DNA of 64,000 bases from Straminergon stramineum (Eukaryota; Streptophyta; Bryopsida; Hypnales; Calliergonaceae), in the NCBI GenBank assembly GCA_963920665.1, contig OY987269.1:11100501-11164500 (forward strand). The letters run 5' to 3'. Below, piece after piece: positions 61,270-64,000 of the stretch; positions within the stretch are counted from its first letter, which is position 1; every line of letters starts with the position of its first letter. Made by a program: the position numbers and the translations under genes. The notes beneath the pieces were generated by a model. The model worked only from the letters and a program-made list of their open reading frames with translations, made no database searches and was not told the origin of the DNA.

Positions 61270-63849
61270 TAAGTATTTGCACATGAGTATGCAAGCTTAT
61301 CATTTCCTTTCTCATGATACCTCTACATTATGGACCACTAGGGACATTTTCAAGCATATTTCATGTAGGGTCTATGGATGTCAAAAGATGGTCAGAGGCA
61401 CTTTGAATCAAGATTTAGTGTCTAAAGTGTTGGTCAAGAATTGAAGTCTAGCCCCTAAAGCTCTTTTAAATCCAAGATAATTTTGGGATGTTTTGGTCAC
61501 CTTGAGTGAAGTAGCAAATGTGTTTTTAGTTTTAGTGTATGGATCTCTTCATGCAATGCTTTGGAGACCTTAATTCTTAAGATCATTGCAATACAATTCA
61601 AGAATGAGATCCTATGGACTATAGTCAAAAGTATTGTGAAATGCATAAATTTTATTTACAACTCTTTTGTTCAAGGTGTTGATTTTGTTCAATCTTGAGA
61701 GTATTTTCTTACTTATGAGCAAAGGAAGTTTAAGAGCTAGAGCGCTTGCAAAATAGTAGAAACATGGAAAGTTTGGATTCACATGCTATGTTATTGTGAT
61801 GAATACTAGCCAAACTATAATGAATTTGGAAATCTAGTTGTTTCAGCATGTCCAGTGCATGTGAATCTGTCTAAGTCACAACAAAAAAGATGAAAAACCT
61901 TCACGAGCATTTTAGTTAGATGATCAAGTATACATTGTTGGAGTCAAATATGATAGGGCATCAAAGTTGTCTTTCACTAAGAACTCTTGGTTTTTTATGC
62001 ATAGCTAGGATGGAATTATCCACAGATTGTAAAGTCTTAATATGTTAATTCTTAGTAACATTTTCATGACTTAGGCACAATATATTTTATTATAACAATG
62101 TATGTATTTTATTTTAACTTATATAAATCTACTTAGCCCCTAGGTTACTTATCCAAATCATTGTGAAAGTCGGTTATAGCTATAATAATTATAAAATATA
62201 AATTAAAACCAAGTAAATATCAAATTTTAGAATAATAAAATAAGTTTTTTAAAGGTAAAATAAAGACAAAGTCACAATTAATATTCAAATACAATGAAAT
62301 AAAAAAGATATTGAAGTAACAAGTTTAATTGTAGTTGTGGTGGAACTTGCATTAACACTTATAGTGAAATGAATTGTTTTTTTCCAATATTTCTTCAATT
62401 TTTTTAAAGTTAATTATACAAATATTCATAATAAAATAAAATAGAAAAATTAGGATTCCCTTATTAGTAGACTTTTCTAGATAAATCTAGAGCCATTTCT
62501 TTTATTATAGGACCTTGTTAAGTGGGTGTGTAATTCCCATGTGCCAAACCATTCACATTGTGGATCATGTCTCCAAACCAAATTTACCACCAATCTCACA
62601 ATACTCTTTTAATTGTCCCTTTTGCATCTAAAAATAGTTGCTTGGTCTCTACAAGATAAATAGGAAACTTTTTTGCATCATTAGATTGAGTGAAGAATAT
62701 GATTGTATGTTTTAGTTCAAAACCATTATTTTTTTGAACATATCAATATTCCTATATAAACTACATAAAACTAGTAAGATTAACATGACATGAAGGCCAA
62801 ACAATGAGTTCTTTGCTTTTTAATGAGTAATAAAATGATAGCCACGGGATGTTGGGAGGGACCTCCTTTCACAACTTCAGTCACTAGGGGAAGAACGCTA
62901 CTGGCACTACACTTTTCATTCTATTTAGTGTTGCTTCTCAAATAGTGATATTCCTACAAATAAGGGGCCATACAAAATAGAATGAACCTTTATGATCAAT
63001 TACTGTAGACTGTACTTTCTAGGTTAAATATTTGCTTCATATTCTCTTTATTGCAAACCCATACATTGCATATACCATATATTATTAAGTCACTCTATAC
63101 TGGTAATTGTTATAATATTCAAAGTAAAAACAATAACTCAATCATTGCATAGTTTGGATTCCAAGAATCATGGAAACAACACTAAACAAAATCATCTCAA
63201 ATACTATAATGTTATCTACTTAGTGTGAACCACACAAAATAGAATGAAGAGTGTAGTTTGGATGTATATACCATACTAATTGAAATTTCTCTAGTTCAAA
63301 AGAGGTATGTAAATAGTCATGATGGTGTGTTTGATACATATAAAAAAAATTTCAACCCAATTTTGAACACTTGCTCTTAATAAGATTGAAGTTATTGTCA
63401 TAGTAATCAAAAGGAAATATCAATCATCCAAATGCTTTTATATTCACCCTAGAATGTTGGGTTAATCACTATAGAAATCTTCCTCTTTAGTACTGTATGA
63501 ATCATTTACTTAAATAAATCCAAGAGCATTGGCATTGGAGACCAAACTACTCTACAAGACCTCCCCTTCTTACACAAAATTCCAAGGATGAACATTTACA
63601 CTTCTATCTTACATAAAAAGATTCTCCATTATCCATCAGACAATTATTAGCAGTGATCTTAAAAGTTTTTCTAAGTTATAATGGGTTTAGAGAAATTAGC
63701 TAAATGTTCATTTTTGGAAGAGTTTTTTTAAAAATTTAGCACTGAGGACATTAAAAATTAAGCAGCAACGGAGGAAAATTTAAGGTAGTCTGCTCAAAAA
63801 CAATGCGTTTAAGGGCTGGTCGGCCTTTTCGATGGTTCTTCGATGCACG
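61270..63849. other. AT-rich stretch, right end
   Basis: No gene was recognised. AT-rich with short simple tracts. The phrase CAAAATAGAATGAA recurs near 62975 and 63236, flanked by related sequence, suggesting a small diverged repeat. Confidence 0.35.
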
Positions 63850-63970
63850 AAATTATTTTTCATTATTTTTCACTCGAAGAAAAATTGATGTGGAATCTAA
63901 CCCAAGTGGTTTCATATTTTTCGGAGCAGTTTTGAATTACTTATGAATTTTTAAAGAATTCTGCCATAGG
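63850..63970 (+). repeat. Dispersed repeat, second copy at the window end
   Basis: Aligns in direct orientation with 40-164, from the glutamate-rich-looking AAGAAAAATTGATGTGG through to GCCATAGG. The boundary on the right lies beyond the window. Confidence 0.6.
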
Positions 63971-64000
63971 TATCTATTTTTTGATCGTAGGCCTTACAAA

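Overview
The window is nuclear DNA of a land plant, and the gene content points to a moss. It holds three confidently recognised, intron-rich plant housekeeping genes: an SH3P-type SH3 protein, the autophagy scaffold ATG11 and a kinesin-10. It also holds a single gene that fuses a protein kinase, an NB-ARC domain and leucine-rich repeats. That kinase-NBS-LRR ('PNL') architecture is known as a moss class of resistance-type genes. The genes lie as islands of higher GC in AT-rich, transposon-rich DNA. I did not identify the species.

Layout: 1-5.5 kb is AT-rich intergenic DNA with a short nuclear copy of plastid 16S rDNA. 5.57-11.65 kb (+) is the PNL gene, whose last exon carries a 72-bp tandem repeat encoding 24-residue LRRs. 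The array continues in frame past two identical stop mutations to 11.99 kb. 12.1-15.4 kb (-) is a decayed transposon gene with a methyltransferase-like segment. 15.5-19.3 kb is a nest of LTRs: one complete LTR, one diverged LTR holding a small CACTA-type element, and one truncated inverted LTR that abuts a second LRR-gene fragment at 19.3-19.6 kb. 20.9-26.4 kb (-) is SH3P, with a tandem-repeat upstream region to about 28 kb. 31.4-37.9 kb (-) is ATG11. 40.1-41.4 kb is a solo LTR with a 5-bp target duplication. 41.4-43.7 kb holds dispersed repeats, a 140-bp perfect palindrome and a pogo-like MITE. 43.7-46.9 kb has unrecognised, apparently decayed coding sequence on the minus strand. 47-52.5 kb is AT-rich and empty apart from half a CACTA MITE. 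53.6-59.3 kb (+) is kinesin-10. 60.7-61.3 kb is a Stowaway-type element. The first and last ~130 bases of the window are copies of one dispersed repeat.

Functionally, SH3P (membrane and autophagosome binding) and ATG11 (ATG1-kinase scaffold) are adjacent and co-oriented, and both families act in autophagy. Kinesin-10 acts at the phragmoplast in cytokinesis. The PNL gene is a candidate immune receptor whose repeat domain looks actively reshaped by unit-level duplication. Exon models come from reading frames, GT-AG splice sites and phase continuity, without transcript data.
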